Below are positions 14,974 to 15,000 of a stretch of DNA of 15,000 nt, one piece after another. Below the pieces are notes generated by a model. It was given only the letters and a program-made list of their open reading frames with translations. It made no database searches and was not told the DNA's origin. Each line of letters opens with the position of its first letter. The stretch's first letter is position 1. This stretch comes from Planctomycetaceae bacterium (lineage in GTDB: Bacteria; Planctomycetota; MHYJ01; SBBU01). The stretch is taken from positions 1 to 15,000 of the forward strand of contig SBBU01000139.1 in the NCBI GenBank assembly GCA_005239585.1. The letters are read 5' to 3'. Both the position numbers and the translations under genes were made by a program.

Positions 14974-15000
14974 GCTACTGTCTTAAATCTAAAGGGATCG

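Noticed and set aside
1..15000. CRISPR arrays, tRNA or rRNA genes, intact insertion sequences
   Set aside because: No regularly spaced repeats, no cloverleaf or rRNA-like sequence, and no transposase was found on either strand.

Overview
The window is bacterial chromosome. It has four housekeeping or exported-protein genes on the + strand at left and a long - strand gene block at right. The organism cannot be named with confidence. Two things weakly suggest a planctomycete-like or other deep-branching bacterium, both from general knowledge and not from a search: the PurN variant (SGRGRT in place of SGxGSN, and KGFYG..VHEAV), and the abundance of exported kelch, HEAT and TPR proteins. UGA is an ordinary stop in some genes (the acyl-CoA dehydrogenase, trxC and trxD below), yet it lies in frame at nine catalytic-type positions in the right-hand block. 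The best reading is a selenocysteine-using organism whose Sec machinery (selA, selB, selC, selD) lies outside the window.

Left, + strand: ileS (isoleucyl-tRNA synthetase), purN (GAR formyltransferase), a short-chain-type acyl-CoA dehydrogenase, and an exported seven-repeat kelch protein. These starts have no Shine-Dalgarno. Good sigma70-type promoters sit directly against the ileS and dehydrogenase starts, so their transcripts may have almost no leader. Next comes a 539-base convergent intergenic region (5849-6387) with a GNRA hairpin and a 32-base perfect palindrome that looks like a two-way terminator.

Right, - strand, read from right to left: a HEAT-repeat/TPR protein (14894-12888), then five paralogous exported thioredoxin-fold proteins, called here trxE, trxD, trxC, trxB and trxA in order of transcription. 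All five are split by an in-frame TGA in the thioredoxin active site (UxxC, or U without C in trxB), so a standard gene caller would truncate them. trxE and trxD each end in a heavy-metal-associated (HMA) domain whose metal-binding cysteines are replaced by two further UGA codons (GMxUPxSUGG), giving three predicted Sec residues per protein. trxC has Asp and Glu at the same two HMA positions. trxA has a triplicated Cys-Cys zinc-ribbon-like tail instead. trxE has an alpha/beta-hydrolase domain where the others have two further thioredoxin-like domains.

Small hairpins with G near the start of the apical loop lie at the expected distance downstream of the UGAs and are conserved at nucleotide level among paralogs, as expected for bacterial SECIS elements. 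The five genes have GGAGG-type ribosome sites exactly four bases before the start, are closely spaced or overlapping, and probably form one or two transcription units. I infer, without direct proof, an envelope redox/soft-metal-handling set built on Sec. This Sec-thioredoxin plus Sec-HMA cluster is the main discovery candidate of the window.
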